Shown: positions 49,250-58,285 of the stretch, in pieces
How the letters are laid out: every line of letters begins with the position of its first letter
How positions within the stretch are numbered: the first letter of the stretch is position 1
From: LGRD01 sp031382215
GTDB lineage: Bacteria; Pseudomonadota; Gammaproteobacteria; Burkholderiales; Burkholderiaceae_C
NCBI GenBank assembly: GCA_031382215.1
Contig: JANMYQ010000054.1
Coordinates: 37,205-101,204 of the forward strand
Length of the DNA stretch: 64,000 nt
Reading direction: 5' to 3'
Made by a program: the position numbers and the translations under genes
Notes under the pieces: model-generated
Database searches by the model: none
What the model was told of the DNA's origin: nothing
Seen by the model: only the letters and a program-made list of their open reading frames with translations

Positions 49250-50350
49250 TCAGGCCGGCACCGTCCAGCCGATCAACGCGGCCGCGTTGCGGCCGAGGAT
49301 GGCTGCCTTGTCGTCGTCGCTCAGGCCCGGCGTGCCCTGCACCAGTTCATGCACGGCGTAGTGCCCCATGTCGAACGGGTAGTCGGTCCCGACGACGACC
49401 TGCGCCACGCCGACGCGGTCCACCAGGTGGCGCAGCGCGGTGGAGTCATAGACCACCGTGTCGAACCACACGCGCTTGAGCAGATCGCCCGGCGCCGTGC
49501 GGGTGTGCGCCGCGGCTTCGGGGCGCACCTCGAAGGCGTGGTTGGAGCGGCCGATGTAGGTGGGCAGGTAGCCACCACCGTGGACCGCCACCACCTTCAG
49601 CGCAGGGTGGGCGTCGAGCACGCCGCCGAAGATCAGGTGCGACAGCGCAATCGTCGTCTCCAGTGGCTGGCCGATGGTGTTGACCAGGTAATGCGTGTTC
49701 GCGCGCGCGCCCAGCGTGGAGCCGAACGGGTGAATGAACACCACGGCGCCCAGTTCCTCGGCCTTCTGCCACACCCCGCGCAACGAAGGATCAGACAGCT
49801 CCTTGCCGTTGACCGACGTGCAGATCTCTACGCCCTTCAGGCCCAGCACGCGGATGGCGTATTCCAACTGCTCGCAGGCCAGGTCGGGGTGTTGCAGCGC
49901 CAGCGTGCCGAAGCCCGCCAGCCGCTGCGGGTGCTGGGCGCAAAGCTGCGCGATGTGCTCGTTCTGCACACGCACGATCTCGGCGGCCAGATCACGTTTG
50001 GCCCAGTAGTAGTACTGGTTGGGCGACGGGCTGATGACCTGCACGTCCACGCCCATGCGGTCCATGTCGGCCAGCCGCTGATCGAGCCGGGTGAGCTTGG
50101 GCCAGGCCTGCGGCAGCATCACGCTGTTGTTGTGCGCGACGGACGCCTCGCCCATCGTTTTCAGCATGATGTCGGCTTCACCGGCCTTCTGCGGCGTGCC
50201 CGCCACCAGCGCTTCGACGGCCGGCGTCAGCACATGGCAGTGCAGGTCGATGGCGAACAGGCGCTTGCAGTGCGCGCCGCCGCCTGCGCCCGCGGAGCCT
50301 TCATCGCCGGCCGGTGCGCAGGCGCTGTGGTTGCAGAAGTGCAGCCACAT
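49250..50350 (-). CDS. ACMSD-like amidohydrolase (decarboxylase/hydrolase)
   Basis: 366-residue metal-dependent TIM barrel of the amidohydrolase_2 family. HxH is in AIDLHCHVLTP (near 35), the third ligand His in VVFIHPFGS (near 205), a further His in VVAVHGGGYLP (near 255) and the terminal Asp in VVGTDYPFDMG (near 325). Relatives include ACMS decarboxylase, resorcylate and 5-carboxyvanillate decarboxylases and oxalomesaconate hydratase, all of aromatic ring-cleavage routes. An extra N-terminal stretch of about 30 residues with Cys and His (MWLHFCNHSAC) precedes the barrel. It begins 1 bp after the dioxygenase gene. Confidence 0.9.
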   Translation of the reverse strand: MWLHFCNHSACAPAGDEGSAGAGGGAHCKRLFAIDLHCHVLTPAVEALVAGTPQKAGEADIMLKTMGEASVAHNNSVMLPQAWPKLTRLDQRLADMDRMGVDVQVISPSPNQYYYWAKRDLAAEIVRVQNEHIAQLCAQHPQRLAGFGTLALQHPDLACEQLEYAIRVLGLKGVEICTSVNGKELSDPSLRGVWQKAEELGAVVFIHPFGSTLGARANTHYLVNTIGQPLETTIALSHLIFGGVLDAHPALKVVAVHGGGYLPTYIGRSNHAFEVRPEAAAHTRTAPGDLLKRVWFDTVVYDSTALRHLVDRVGVAQVVVGTDYPFDMGHYAVHELVQGTPGLSDDDKAAILGRNAAALIGWTVPA

Positions 50351-50351
50351 G

Positions 50352-51419
50352 TCAGGAGAACCCCGGAACCTGCTTCACGCCGCTGCCGGCCGGCGGATGG
50401 GCGTGGTCTTGGGGGATCTTGGCGGGTGCGCCGGGATGCGGTCCCTTGCGTTCGGGCGTGTAGCCGGGCGCGTACTCCCATTCCCACGGCGCCGCGTCCA
50501 GCATGAAGGGCGCCATGTTGTGGACGAAGCTGAAGAAGCCGAACATGGGGTTCCACACGCGTGGCACCCAGCTGTCGTCGAGGTAGTCGGAGTCGGCGCC
50601 GTACTCCGCCTGGCCGCCGGTGGGGCAAGGCAGGTACATGAAGATCGACGACGCGATGCGGTGGCGGCCCAGGCCCCATTCCGACTTCGGCCAGCCCTGG
50701 CGCTGCATGTAGTTCGCGCCGACCATCACTTCGTCGAGGTCCTCGACGCCGTAATTCACATGGTCGAAGCGCACCTTGCCGTCCAGCCCCGGGAACGGCA
50801 GGTTGGCGTTGAGGAAGTACACGTTGTGGTGGTCGTTCGCGCCGTCGCCACGCGCAAAGATGCCGAAGCCCTTCTGAATGTCAGACAGCCTGAAGCCCAG
50901 GCGGTCGCGGTAGAACGCCCACGACGCATCGGGGTTGGGCACCTGGTAGACGACGTGCTGGATCGTCTTCGGTCGGGCCTTCACCTTCCACTTGCGCTGC
51001 GTGTTGATGCGGTTGATGTTGCCGGGCGAGTTGACCGGGTCCGGTGCCGAATGCACCGGGTTCTTGCGGAACAGGCGCAGGCCGAACGGGATGCCGTTGT
51101 CGTCTTGCGAATGCGCGGTGCCGTCGGCGTCGATGCGTACTTCGCGGTCGCGCGACAGTTCCTTCACCAGGCGATCGAGGCTGTCCTGGCGGTCGACGCC
51201 CCAGATGGTTTCCACCACGCCGGTGCCGGCCATCGCAGTGCGCGGCAACGAGGCGTCGGCGATGTGGCGCACGATCACGTTGCTGCCTTCGTCCATGCGG
51301 AACTGCGCGTGCGTGTCGCTCTTCTCCAGCAGCGGCAGGCCGAAGTCGATGAAGTAGCGCGTGCAGGCTGCGACGTCGTCAACGCCGTAAACAACCGATT
51401 CGATGCCGATGATGGCCAT
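50352..51419 (-). CDS. Extradiol-dioxygenase-like two-domain VOC protein
   Basis: 355-residue vicinal-oxygen-chelate protein with two repeats: residues 1-130 (degenerate) and about 148-300. In the C-terminal half the metal triad of type I extradiol dioxygenases can be traced as His in TIQHVVYQV, His in RFDHVNYGV and Glu in QAEYGADSDY, so iron-dependent ring cleavage of a catechol-like compound is plausible. A Pro/His-rich tail follows. It lies between an FAH-family hydrolase gene and the ACMSD-like gene (4 and 1 bp), a compact ring-cleavage, hydrolysis and decarboxylation unit. Confidence 0.85.
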   Translation of the reverse strand: MAIIGIESVVYGVDDVAACTRYFIDFGLPLLEKSDTHAQFRMDEGSNVIVRHIADASLPRTAMAGTGVVETIWGVDRQDSLDRLVKELSRDREVRIDADGTAHSQDDNGIPFGLRLFRKNPVHSAPDPVNSPGNINRINTQRKWKVKARPKTIQHVVYQVPNPDASWAFYRDRLGFRLSDIQKGFGIFARGDGANDHHNVYFLNANLPFPGLDGKVRFDHVNYGVEDLDEVMVGANYMQRQGWPKSEWGLGRHRIASSIFMYLPCPTGGQAEYGADSDYLDDSWVPRVWNPMFGFFSFVHNMAPFMLDAAPWEWEYAPGYTPERKGPHPGAPAKIPQDHAHPPAGSGVKQVPGFS

Positions 51420-51423
51420 GGCG

Positions 51424-52473
51424 TTACCTGTTGTCCTGAATGACTGCGTTGCGTTGGCTTCCCAGGCCGGTGATCGTGCTTTCCACGATGTCGCCGGGCT
51501 GCAGGAAGCGGTTGTAGTGCGTGCCGTTGCCGGCGGGCGAGCCGGTGCAGATCACATCGCCTGGCAACAGCTGCGCGTTGGAAGACACGTATTCGACAAG
51601 GCGCGGAATGTCGAAGATCATGTCCGACGTGCTTTCGTCCTGCTTGGTCTCGCCGTTGAGCTTCAGCTCCAGATGCAGGTCATGCGGGTTGGCGATATGG
51701 CTGGCCGGCACGATCCACGGCCCGAGCGGCAGGTAGGTGGGGCAGCTCTTGGCGCTGAGCCAGTTGGTACCTAGCGCTTTCATGTCGCCACGCGCGTATA
51801 TCCAATCGCGGTTGGTGATGTCGTTAGCCACCGTGTAGCCCGCCACATACGACATGGCATCGTCTCGGCTGACGTTGCGTGCGGCCTTGCCGATGACCAC
51901 AGCAAGTTCGAGTTCCCAGTCGGGTTGTTGCGCCCACTGCGGCACGACGATCGGATCGTAGGCCCCGGTCAGCACCGAGATGGGCTTGACGAAGACATAG
52001 GGCTCACCCTCGCGTTGTCGCCGTTGCATCAGCGCTTCGGCATAGACACGCAACTCGTCGCGCGACATGCCTTCGGTGCCGGGGTTCTTGCCCGGCCCCA
52101 TGTCGACGATGATGTCGACGACGTGCTTGAAGTAGTTGGCGCCGCTCATGAACAACTGTCGCGCAGCCACTGGCGGATGTACGCGCAGCGACCTGACAGG
52201 AATGGCCTGCGTGCCGATCTCGCGCGTCGCGCTCGAGGCGCCCGCTGCGAGCGCATTGACGGCTTCCTGCAGAACCGGCAGCACGACGGGCCAGAACTCG
52301 AGCAGCGCCAGCACGGAAGCGCCGTTCGACAGTGCAGCGGCGTGCACTATGGGCCGCAGCGCATCGACAGCGATCACGCGCTCTTCGTCGATCACCAGCC
52401 CTGCAAATGGAGATGCGCCGGCAATGGAAAAAGTGCCAAGCGCGAAACGGATGCTGTCCGGGGGTGCGTTCAT
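51424..52473 (-). CDS. Fumarylacetoacetate hydrolase family protein
   Basis: 349-residue FAH-fold enzyme of the short C-terminal-domain type. Metal ligands are seen in QPDWELELAVVIG (Glu-x-Glu near 188) and VANDITNRDW (Asp near 215); ICTGSPAGNGTHYNRFL near 315 is the typical closing motif. Relatives hydrolyse or isomerise ring-fission products such as acylpyruvates and 2-oxo-heptene-dioates. Start ATG 52473 is fixed by the short divergent region to the LysR gene. Paralogous to the gene at 62258-63337. First gene of the three-gene operon. Confidence 0.92.
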   Translation of the reverse strand: MNAPPDSIRFALGTFSIAGASPFAGLVIDEERVIAVDALRPIVHAAALSNGASVLALLEFWPVVLPVLQEAVNALAAGASSATREIGTQAIPVRSLRVHPPVAARQLFMSGANYFKHVVDIIVDMGPGKNPGTEGMSRDELRVYAEALMQRRQREGEPYVFVKPISVLTGAYDPIVVPQWAQQPDWELELAVVIGKAARNVSRDDAMSYVAGYTVANDITNRDWIYARGDMKALGTNWLSAKSCPTYLPLGPWIVPASHIANPHDLHLELKLNGETKQDESTSDMIFDIPRLVEYVSSNAQLLPGDVICTGSPAGNGTHYNRFLQPGDIVESTITGLGSQRNAVIQDNR

Positions 52474-52520
52474 GGCGGCAGAGGTTACGAAGTTGGTTGC
52501 GCTGCGTACAATGGTCAATG

Positions 52521-52563
52521 CCCATCGCACGAATCGATGAAGCACATACATCAGGGGTAAACC
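52521..52563 (-). promoter_or_regulatory. Block-3 promoter element, copy 2 (divergent region of lysR)
   Basis: On the minus strand: GGTTTACCCCTGAT, then CTTCATCGATTCG (copy 3 has CTCCATCGATACG), the last part lying about 56 bp before the FAH-family start at 52473, as in the other copies. CATCG-N7-CGATG (52523-52539) forms a dyad. It sits in the 112-bp divergent region of the LysR gene, so it may also autoregulate. Confidence 0.6.
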
Positions 52564-52585
52564 TGGCCCAGGAGACAAGCTTTCC

Positions 52586-53563
52586 ATGCGTTTCAACAGG
52601 CTTGACCTCAACCTGCTCGTTGCCTTGGACGCACTGCTGACGGAGTGCAACATCAGTCACGCGGCCGAGAAGGTTCATATCAGCCAGTCGACCATGAGCC
52701 ACTCGCTCGCTCGCTTGCGTGAGCACTTCGGCGATGAGTTGCTGGTGCAGGTCGGCCGCAAGATGGAGTTGACGTCGCGCGGCGAATCGCTACGACATCC
52801 GATCCGCGATGTGCTGGTGCGTATCAGCAGCACCATTGACACCCAGCCGGGTTTCGATCCGGCGAGTTCGGACCGTGAGTTCACACTCCACGTTTCCGAC
52901 TACACGATGGAGATCCTGCTGCCGCACGCATTCGCACTGGCCGAGGAGCAGCGGTCGCGGGTGCGCTTCAAATTGCTGCCCCAGGTGGGAAGCCCCACAC
53001 GCTCGTTGGAGCGCGGGGAGGTGGATATCGCACTGATGCCCAACGACTACTGCTCGGCAGAACACCCAAAGGAGGCGTGCTTCGAGGAAGATTTCGTCTG
53101 CGTGGTCTGGAGCGGCAGCAGGCTCGCAACGGAAGAACTGTCGATCGAACGTTACGTGGCTGCACGCCATGTGGTGATGGAGCCGGCGGGATCGGCCCAG
53201 CCAGCCTTCGAGAATGGGTTCGTAAAGCGACATGGAATCAGCCGCGAGATCTCTGTGGCTGCCTACAGCTTCACGGCGCAGTGCGCCATGGTCGTCGGCA
53301 CCGAACTCATTGCCACGGTGCACAAGCGCCTGGCCTTGCGCGCCGCCGGCTACCTGCCATTGAAGTTGCAGTCCCCACCCGTCTCAATACCAGGCATGAC
53401 CCTGTGCATGCAATGGCACCAACACCGGACGAATGACCCGGGTCTCAGGTGGCTGCGGGAGTTGCTGAAGCAGGCAGCGCTTCGGATGGACGCGCCACCG
53501 GCTTCAACAGGAAGTGCGCCAGCGCAGGCAGCAGGACCAGTGCTCCTAACATGTTCCATATGA
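52586..53563 (+). CDS. LysR-family transcriptional regulator of block 3
   Basis: LysR-type regulator of 325 residues in the NahR/NodD-like branch: MRFNRLDLNLLVALDALLTE, HTH residues HISQSTMSHSLARLREHFGDELLV (about 30-53). This branch often senses aromatic compounds such as salicylate. The C-terminal 40 residues overlap the convergent MMPL gene by 119 bp, and the tail after residue 290 is not typical of the family, so the ancestral stop may have been lost. The start ATG 52586 has an AGGAGA site at proper distance (CCAGGAGACAAGC). Confidence 0.92.
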   Translation: MRFNRLDLNLLVALDALLTECNISHAAEKVHISQSTMSHSLARLREHFGDELLVQVGRKMELTSRGESLRHPIRDVLVRISSTIDTQPGFDPASSDREFTLHVSDYTMEILLPHAFALAEEQRSRVRFKLLPQVGSPTRSLERGEVDIALMPNDYCSAEHPKEACFEEDFVCVVWSGSRLATEELSIERYVAARHVVMEPAGSAQPAFENGFVKRHGISREISVAAYSFTAQCAMVVGTELIATVHKRLALRAAGYLPLKLQSPPVSIPGMTLCMQWHQHRTNDPGLRWLRELLKQAALRMDAPPASTGSAPAQAAGPVLLTCSI

Positions 53564-55865
53564 ACATGAATGCGAGCAACACGCCCATGTCGGCCTGGAA
53601 TTTGATGGGGCTCGCGACCCAGGTAATCACGCCGACGGCCAGCGTGACGCCCGTCAGCATGACCACCTTTCCGGTGAACAGCAGCGCCCGGTAGTAAGAC
53701 TCCGACAGCGATTTGCCGGCTCGCAGCCCGGCCATCGTCACCGACAGGATGTACAGCGCATAGTCCACTCCGATGCCGACGCCGAGTGCGATCACCGGCA
53801 GCGTCGCGATCTTCACGCCCATGCCGAGCGCCACCATCAAGGCTTCGGCGAGCACCGAGGTCAGCATCAGCGGCAGCACCGCCACGACCACCGCGCGCCA
53901 GCTGCGGAACGTCACGAAGCAGAGCAGCACTACCGCGCCATACACCAGCAGCAGCATTTGGCGCCATGCATCGCGTACCACGATGTTGGTGGCCGCTTCG
54001 ATGCCCGCACTGCCCGCGGCCAGCAGGAACGTCGACTCGTTGCTGTCGTTGGCGCGCGCGAAACCTTCCACGTGCTGCACGACGCGCGTCAAGGTGTCGG
54101 CCTTGTGGTCATGCAGATAGACGTACAAGGTCAGCAGGCTGCAGCTGTCGTTGTACAGGCCGCGTGGTGCGCCGGCAGTCACCGTGTTGAGCATGCCCTG
54201 GTTCGGCAGGAAGTCGTACCACTTGGGGTTGGCCTCGTTGAGCCCCATGACCACGCGGCGCGAGAGCAGCGACATCGTGTTCGTGCCCTCGACACCGTCG
54301 AGCTGGCGCAGTTGCCATTCCAGCGCATCGACCTTGTTGAGCGTGGCGACGTTGGCGCACTGCCCGTCGGGTGTTCGCACCATGACGGCGAGCACGTCGC
54401 TCGAAGCGCCATAGGCCGAATTCATGAATGCGACATCGCGGTTGTAGCGGCTGTCGGGCCGCAGTTCGGGCGCACCGGGATCGAGGTCGCCGATCTTCAA
54501 TTGCATGCTCACGGCAACCGCCACAGCAGCGACCACGGCGCAGGCCACGATGGCACGGCCGGCCCAGCGGCGCTGCGTGAAGCGGTACAGCCAGGCCCAG
54601 GCCGCGTGGCGCGACGCGCCGCCCGCTTCGGCAACTTCCGCGCGCAGGCTGCGCTGCGCTGCCGCGCTGCTGACGCCGGTGTACGACAGCAGGATCGGCA
54701 GCAGGATCAGGTTGGTGAAGATGAGTACGCCCACGCCGATGGACGCGGCGATGGCCAGCTCGCGGATCACCTGCACATCGATGACCAGCAGCACCGCAAA
54801 GCCAACGGCATCGGCCAGCAAGGCGGTCAGGCCCGCCAGGAACAGCCGGCGAAACGTCAGGCGTGCAGCGACCAGCTTGTGCGCTCCCCGGCCCACGTCC
54901 TGCATGATTCCGTTCATCTTTTGCGCACCATGGCTCATGCCGATGGCGAACACGAGGAAGGGCACGAGAATCGAATAGGGGTCCAGCGCAAAGCCCAGCA
55001 GCGGCAGCAGGCCGATCTGCCACACCACCGCGACCAGCGAAGCGAGTACAACGAGCGCCGTCGAGCGCACGCAGCGCGTGTACCAGTACACGAAGGCCGT
55101 CGCGATGAGCACGGCGATCGCGAAGAACACCAGCACGGCGCGCACGCCGTCGATCAGATCCCCCGCGATCTTGGCGAAGCCGGTGATGTGGATCTGCACG
55201 CCCTTGGCTTCGTACTTGGCGCGCAAGTCGTCGAGCTGGCGCGACAGCACGCCGTAGTCCAGCTTGCTGCCGTCCGGCGTCTGGTTTAGTAGCGGTACAA
55301 AGATGACGCTGGACTTGGCATCGCGGGCGATCAACTGTCCGATCTCGCCGGAGCGGGCCACGTTGGCGGTGAGCTGCTGAAGGCTGGCGGCCGAGCCGTC
55401 GTATCGGTCCGGGATGACCGACCCGCCTTCGAGGCCATCCTCGGTGACGCCGATCCAGCGCACGTTGGGCGTCCACAGCGAGCGCATGTGCGGCCGGCTC
55501 ACGCCCGGCAGCAGGAAAACTTCGTCGCTGAGCTGGCGCAGGGTTTCGAGGTAGGCCGCTTCGTAGATCGTGCCCTTCGGGTTGACCACGGCAATGCGCA
55601 GCGAATTGCCCAGACCCTGTAACTCGCCGCGGAATTCAAGGAAGTTCTTGATGTACGGGTGCGACTGGGGGATGGTCTTGTCGAAGCTGGCATTGAGCTG
55701 CAAGTGCGTGGCCTGCCAGCCCAGCAGCAGCGTCACAAGCGCGCAGACCAGCACCACCAGCTTGCGGTGGCCGAAGAGCACACGCTCTATCCAGCTGCCC
55801 TTGGACGGATCGAACGACTGCACCGCGTCGGAGGAAAAAGCGGAAGAGATCTGCATGCTGGTCAC
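53445..55865 (-). CDS. MMPL/RND-family membrane protein
   Basis: 806-residue RND-superfamily transporter of the MMPL/hopanoid-type group, with two repeats, each one membrane helix, a large periplasmic loop and five helices (hydrophobic clusters near 30-50, 225-380, 430-450 and 640-790). The helix-4 motif VIALGVGIGVDYALYILS is a clear hallmark, with ILVPFLVFAIGMSHGAQKM in the first repeat. Likely moves a hydrophobic substrate across the envelope using the proton gradient. Start GTG 55865 overlaps the upstream stop (GTGA); ATG 55856 is an alternative. Last gene of the operon DUF1302, DUF1329, YCF48, MMPL. Confidence 0.9.
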   Translation of the reverse strand: MTSMQISSAFSSDAVQSFDPSKGSWIERVLFGHRKLVVLVCALVTLLLGWQATHLQLNASFDKTIPQSHPYIKNFLEFRGELQGLGNSLRIAVVNPKGTIYEAAYLETLRQLSDEVFLLPGVSRPHMRSLWTPNVRWIGVTEDGLEGGSVIPDRYDGSAASLQQLTANVARSGEIGQLIARDAKSSVIFVPLLNQTPDGSKLDYGVLSRQLDDLRAKYEAKGVQIHITGFAKIAGDLIDGVRAVLVFFAIAVLIATAFVYWYTRCVRSTALVVLASLVAVVWQIGLLPLLGFALDPYSILVPFLVFAIGMSHGAQKMNGIMQDVGRGAHKLVAARLTFRRLFLAGLTALLADAVGFAVLLVIDVQVIRELAIAASIGVGVLIFTNLILLPILLSYTGVSSAAAQRSLRAEVAEAGGASRHAAWAWLYRFTQRRWAGRAIVACAVVAAVAVAVSMQLKIGDLDPGAPELRPDSRYNRDVAFMNSAYGASSDVLAVMVRTPDGQCANVATLNKVDALEWQLRQLDGVEGTNTMSLLSRRVVMGLNEANPKWYDFLPNQGMLNTVTAGAPRGLYNDSCSLLTLYVYLHDHKADTLTRVVQHVEGFARANDSNESTFLLAAGSAGIEAATNIVVRDAWRQMLLLVYGAVVLLCFVTFRSWRAVVVAVLPLMLTSVLAEALMVALGMGVKIATLPVIALGVGIGVDYALYILSVTMAGLRAGKSLSESYYRALLFTGKVVMLTGVTLAVGVITWVASPIKFQADMGVLLAFMFIWNMLGALVLLPALAHFLLKPVARPSEALPASATPAAT

Positions 55866-56920
55866 GGACGGGCGCTTTCGGCGGACTGGATCTGCACCGC
55901 TCCCTGCATGGTGAGCGCAAGCCAGCCTGCGCGGGTGAGGAGCAGCGCGTTGGTGGCGGGCGCCGGTGTGGTGTTCAAGGGGACGAGGTCGGTGCCGCGG
56001 CGTGCAAAAACGAAGCCGGCCTGGTTGGCCAGCACCACGCCGCCGTCGGCCGCCAGCGCGGAGCCAGTGAACGTGGTGGGCATCGGAGTGCGCAGTTGCG
56101 ACCAGGTGCGGCCTTGGTCAGGCGAGCTCCAGGCGTTGCCCCGCAGCCCAGCGACGAACAGCGTGCCGTCGGCAGGCAGTTCGGCCGTGAAGAAGCTGCC
56201 CTTGTAGGGCGTCTCCAGGCTCTTGAAGCTGCGCCCGGCGTCGGTGGACAGCAGGACGAGCCCCTGCTCACCGGCCAGCAGCAGCGTGTCGCCGCGCGCG
56301 CGCAGCGCGTACAGGTGGGCGCCCTTGGGGTTGTCCAGCCTGTCCGCCCATGACTGCCAGGACTGGCCGCCATCGGCTGATTCGAACGTCAGGCCGTAGG
56401 AGCCGGTGACGACGAGCCGGTTCGGTGCCACCAGCAGGTCGGTGAGCGGCTTGTCAGCACCCTCGGCCACCAGGCGCTCGGCCGAGCGGACCGCCGCGGC
56501 GTCGCCCGATGCGCGGGCCTGTGCCAGCACGACCTGCGCCAACGCACGACCGTCCGTGTGCCGGGTCCAGGTGGCGCCGCCGTCGGTGGTGGCGATGACC
56601 ACGCCGCCATGGCCGACGGCGTAACCGGTGCGCTCGTCCGCAAACCGCACGCCGGTCAGCGTGACGCTCACCGGCACCGGTGCCTGGCGCCAGGTCTTGC
56701 TCGCGTCGCCGGACAGCAGGACGATGCCGCGTTCCCCCACGGCCACCACGGTGCTGCCCGCCAGCGCGGCGGCCAGCAGCACGCTGCGCTGCGGCTGCCG
56801 CGCCGTCAGCGCCGGGCGGTCAATGGCCGCAACTTCGGCCGCTGCGAAGGCGGCCGCGGGCAGCGCTGCGGCTGCTGCGGCGGCGCAGAGCACTGCGCGC
56901 CGCTGAACACCTGTCGTCAT
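55862..56920 (-). CDS. YCF48/BNR-repeat beta-propeller protein, exported
   Basis: 352-residue periplasmic protein related to photosystem II assembly factor YCF48. N terminus MTTGVQRRAVLCAAAAAAALPAAAFA carries a signal peptide with an Arg pair. Several BNR-type repeats with Ser/Thr-x-Asp-x-Gly-x-Thr-Trp can be read: ATTDGGATWTRH near 105, ESADGGQSWQSW near 180, LSTDAGRSFKSL near 225 and SSPDQGRTWSQL near 265. In heterotrophs such genes regularly precede MMPL genes and follow DUF1329/DUF1302 genes. Start abuts the DUF1329 stop with no gap. Confidence 0.9.
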   Translation of the reverse strand: MTTGVQRRAVLCAAAAAAALPAAAFAAAEVAAIDRPALTARQPQRSVLLAAALAGSTVVAVGERGIVLLSGDASKTWRQAPVPVSVTLTGVRFADERTGYAVGHGGVVIATTDGGATWTRHTDGRALAQVVLAQARASGDAAAVRSAERLVAEGADKPLTDLLVAPNRLVVTGSYGLTFESADGGQSWQSWADRLDNPKGAHLYALRARGDTLLLAGEQGLVLLSTDAGRSFKSLETPYKGSFFTAELPADGTLFVAGLRGNAWSSPDQGRTWSQLRTPMPTTFTGSALAADGGVVLANQAGFVFARRGTDLVPLNTTPAPATNALLLTRAGWLALTMQGAVQIQSAESARP

Positions 56921-58264
56921 CTATCGCACACCTTCGGAGGCCAGCGCTTCAGGCGTGAAGAACGCATCGGGTTTCGGCTCGTTCGTCAGCATCTGGTTGG
57001 GGTAGCTGTTGAGCACGCTGTTCGCGACGTAGTCGCCGCTGATCAGGTCGTACTGGCCGAACGCACCCTTCAGCACGCCCGGGGCTTCCGGGGCGGCGTA
57101 GGTCAGATGCCAGCCTGCATTGACCAGCTGGCCCTTGGCGTCCCAACTGTCCGACAGGGTGCAGATCCAGCTGTCTTCATCGCAGTAGAAGCGCTTTTTC
57201 GGCTTGGTGTGGCGCATGCCCTGCTTCAGCGTGGCCTCCACCACCCACACGCGGTGCTGTTCCCAGCGCACATGGTCGGGGTTCAGGAAGAAGGGCAGCA
57301 GGACATCGGCGTCCTTGGTCGGCTGGAGGAACCTGTTTGAGTTGTACGGGATGTACAGCTCCTTCTTGCCCACCAGCTTCCAGTCGAAGCGCGACAGGCT
57401 GCCCGCAAACACGTTGAGCTCGTCGAAGTTCAGCATGCCGGCCGAGGCCGGCGTCGGCGCGTCGTAGCCTGCGGAGGGCAGCTTGCGCACACGGCGCTGG
57501 CCCGCCACGTAGACCCATGCCTGGTCGCCGACGGCGTCGTCGATGTTCTCCTTGCCCAGGATGCCTTCGCCGGCGCGGATGGTCGGCGCATGGCTGGCCT
57601 GCCGCAGCTGCCAGATCACGCCCTTGAAGTCGGCTTCCTTGTCCTTGTAGTAGTAGGGCATCGAGTAGTCGGCGTGGCCGCCTGAGGCCAGCACCAGCTT
57701 GCCGCCGGTGCCCAGCCAGACGTTGAAGTCCTGGTTCCAGGCCGGCGTGCGCCACGCCAGGCGGTGGTTCCACATCACTTCCTCGGCACGCTTGGGGATG
57801 GCGAAGGGAATGCCGCCGTAGGCGTTCTCCACCTTCGACGCGTCGGCGGTCAGCGACGACCGGGTCGCGTTCTTGAAGGTGTTGTCGTACACCCATTGCG
57901 GCGCCGCCATCGTGCGCCGCGACGGATAGACGTCGATACGGTAGGTGGCGTGCTTCTTGAACATCGCGACCTGGCTCTCGGCGAGCTTGCTCGCGTGCTG
58001 GTCGACGTTCTGCGCCGTGATGGACAACAGCGGCTTGTCGGCGGCAAACGGGTCGGGGCGCTTGCCGCCCTTGAACGTGCCGCCGGTCAGCCCGCCGGTC
58101 CAGGCCGGGATGCTGCCGTCGGCGTTACCGGCCTTTTCAGCGCCCAGCGGGGTCAGCGTGGACTTCAGGCGGGCCGCTTCGTCGGCGGTGACGCCGGCGG
58201 CCAGTGAGCCTTGCATGCTGACCGCGGCAATGGCAGCTGTGGCGATCATACGAATGGGATTCAT
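56921..58264 (-). CDS. DUF1329 family exported protein
   Basis: 447-residue protein of the DUF1329 family with signal peptide (AIAAVSMQGSLAAG). Typical features are ADEAARLKSTLTPLGAEKAGNADGSIPAWTGG near 30-58 and the late GKKELYIPYNSNRF and WVVEATLKQGMRHTKPKKRFYCDEDSW segments. The fold is thought to resemble lipoprotein-carrier (LolA/LolB-like) barrels, so a role in carrying hydrophobic compounds through the periplasm is reasonable but unproven. It always pairs with DUF1302 genes, as here (21 bp downstream of one). AGGAAT ribosome site. Confidence 0.9.
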   Translation of the reverse strand: MNPIRMIATAAIAAVSMQGSLAAGVTADEAARLKSTLTPLGAEKAGNADGSIPAWTGGLTGGTFKGGKRPDPFAADKPLLSITAQNVDQHASKLAESQVAMFKKHATYRIDVYPSRRTMAAPQWVYDNTFKNATRSSLTADASKVENAYGGIPFAIPKRAEEVMWNHRLAWRTPAWNQDFNVWLGTGGKLVLASGGHADYSMPYYYKDKEADFKGVIWQLRQASHAPTIRAGEGILGKENIDDAVGDQAWVYVAGQRRVRKLPSAGYDAPTPASAGMLNFDELNVFAGSLSRFDWKLVGKKELYIPYNSNRFLQPTKDADVLLPFFLNPDHVRWEQHRVWVVEATLKQGMRHTKPKKRFYCDEDSWICTLSDSWDAKGQLVNAGWHLTYAAPEAPGVLKGAFGQYDLISGDYVANSVLNSYPNQMLTNEPKPDAFFTPEALASEGVR

Positions 58265-58285
58265 GCTGGATTCCTGGTTGCGATT

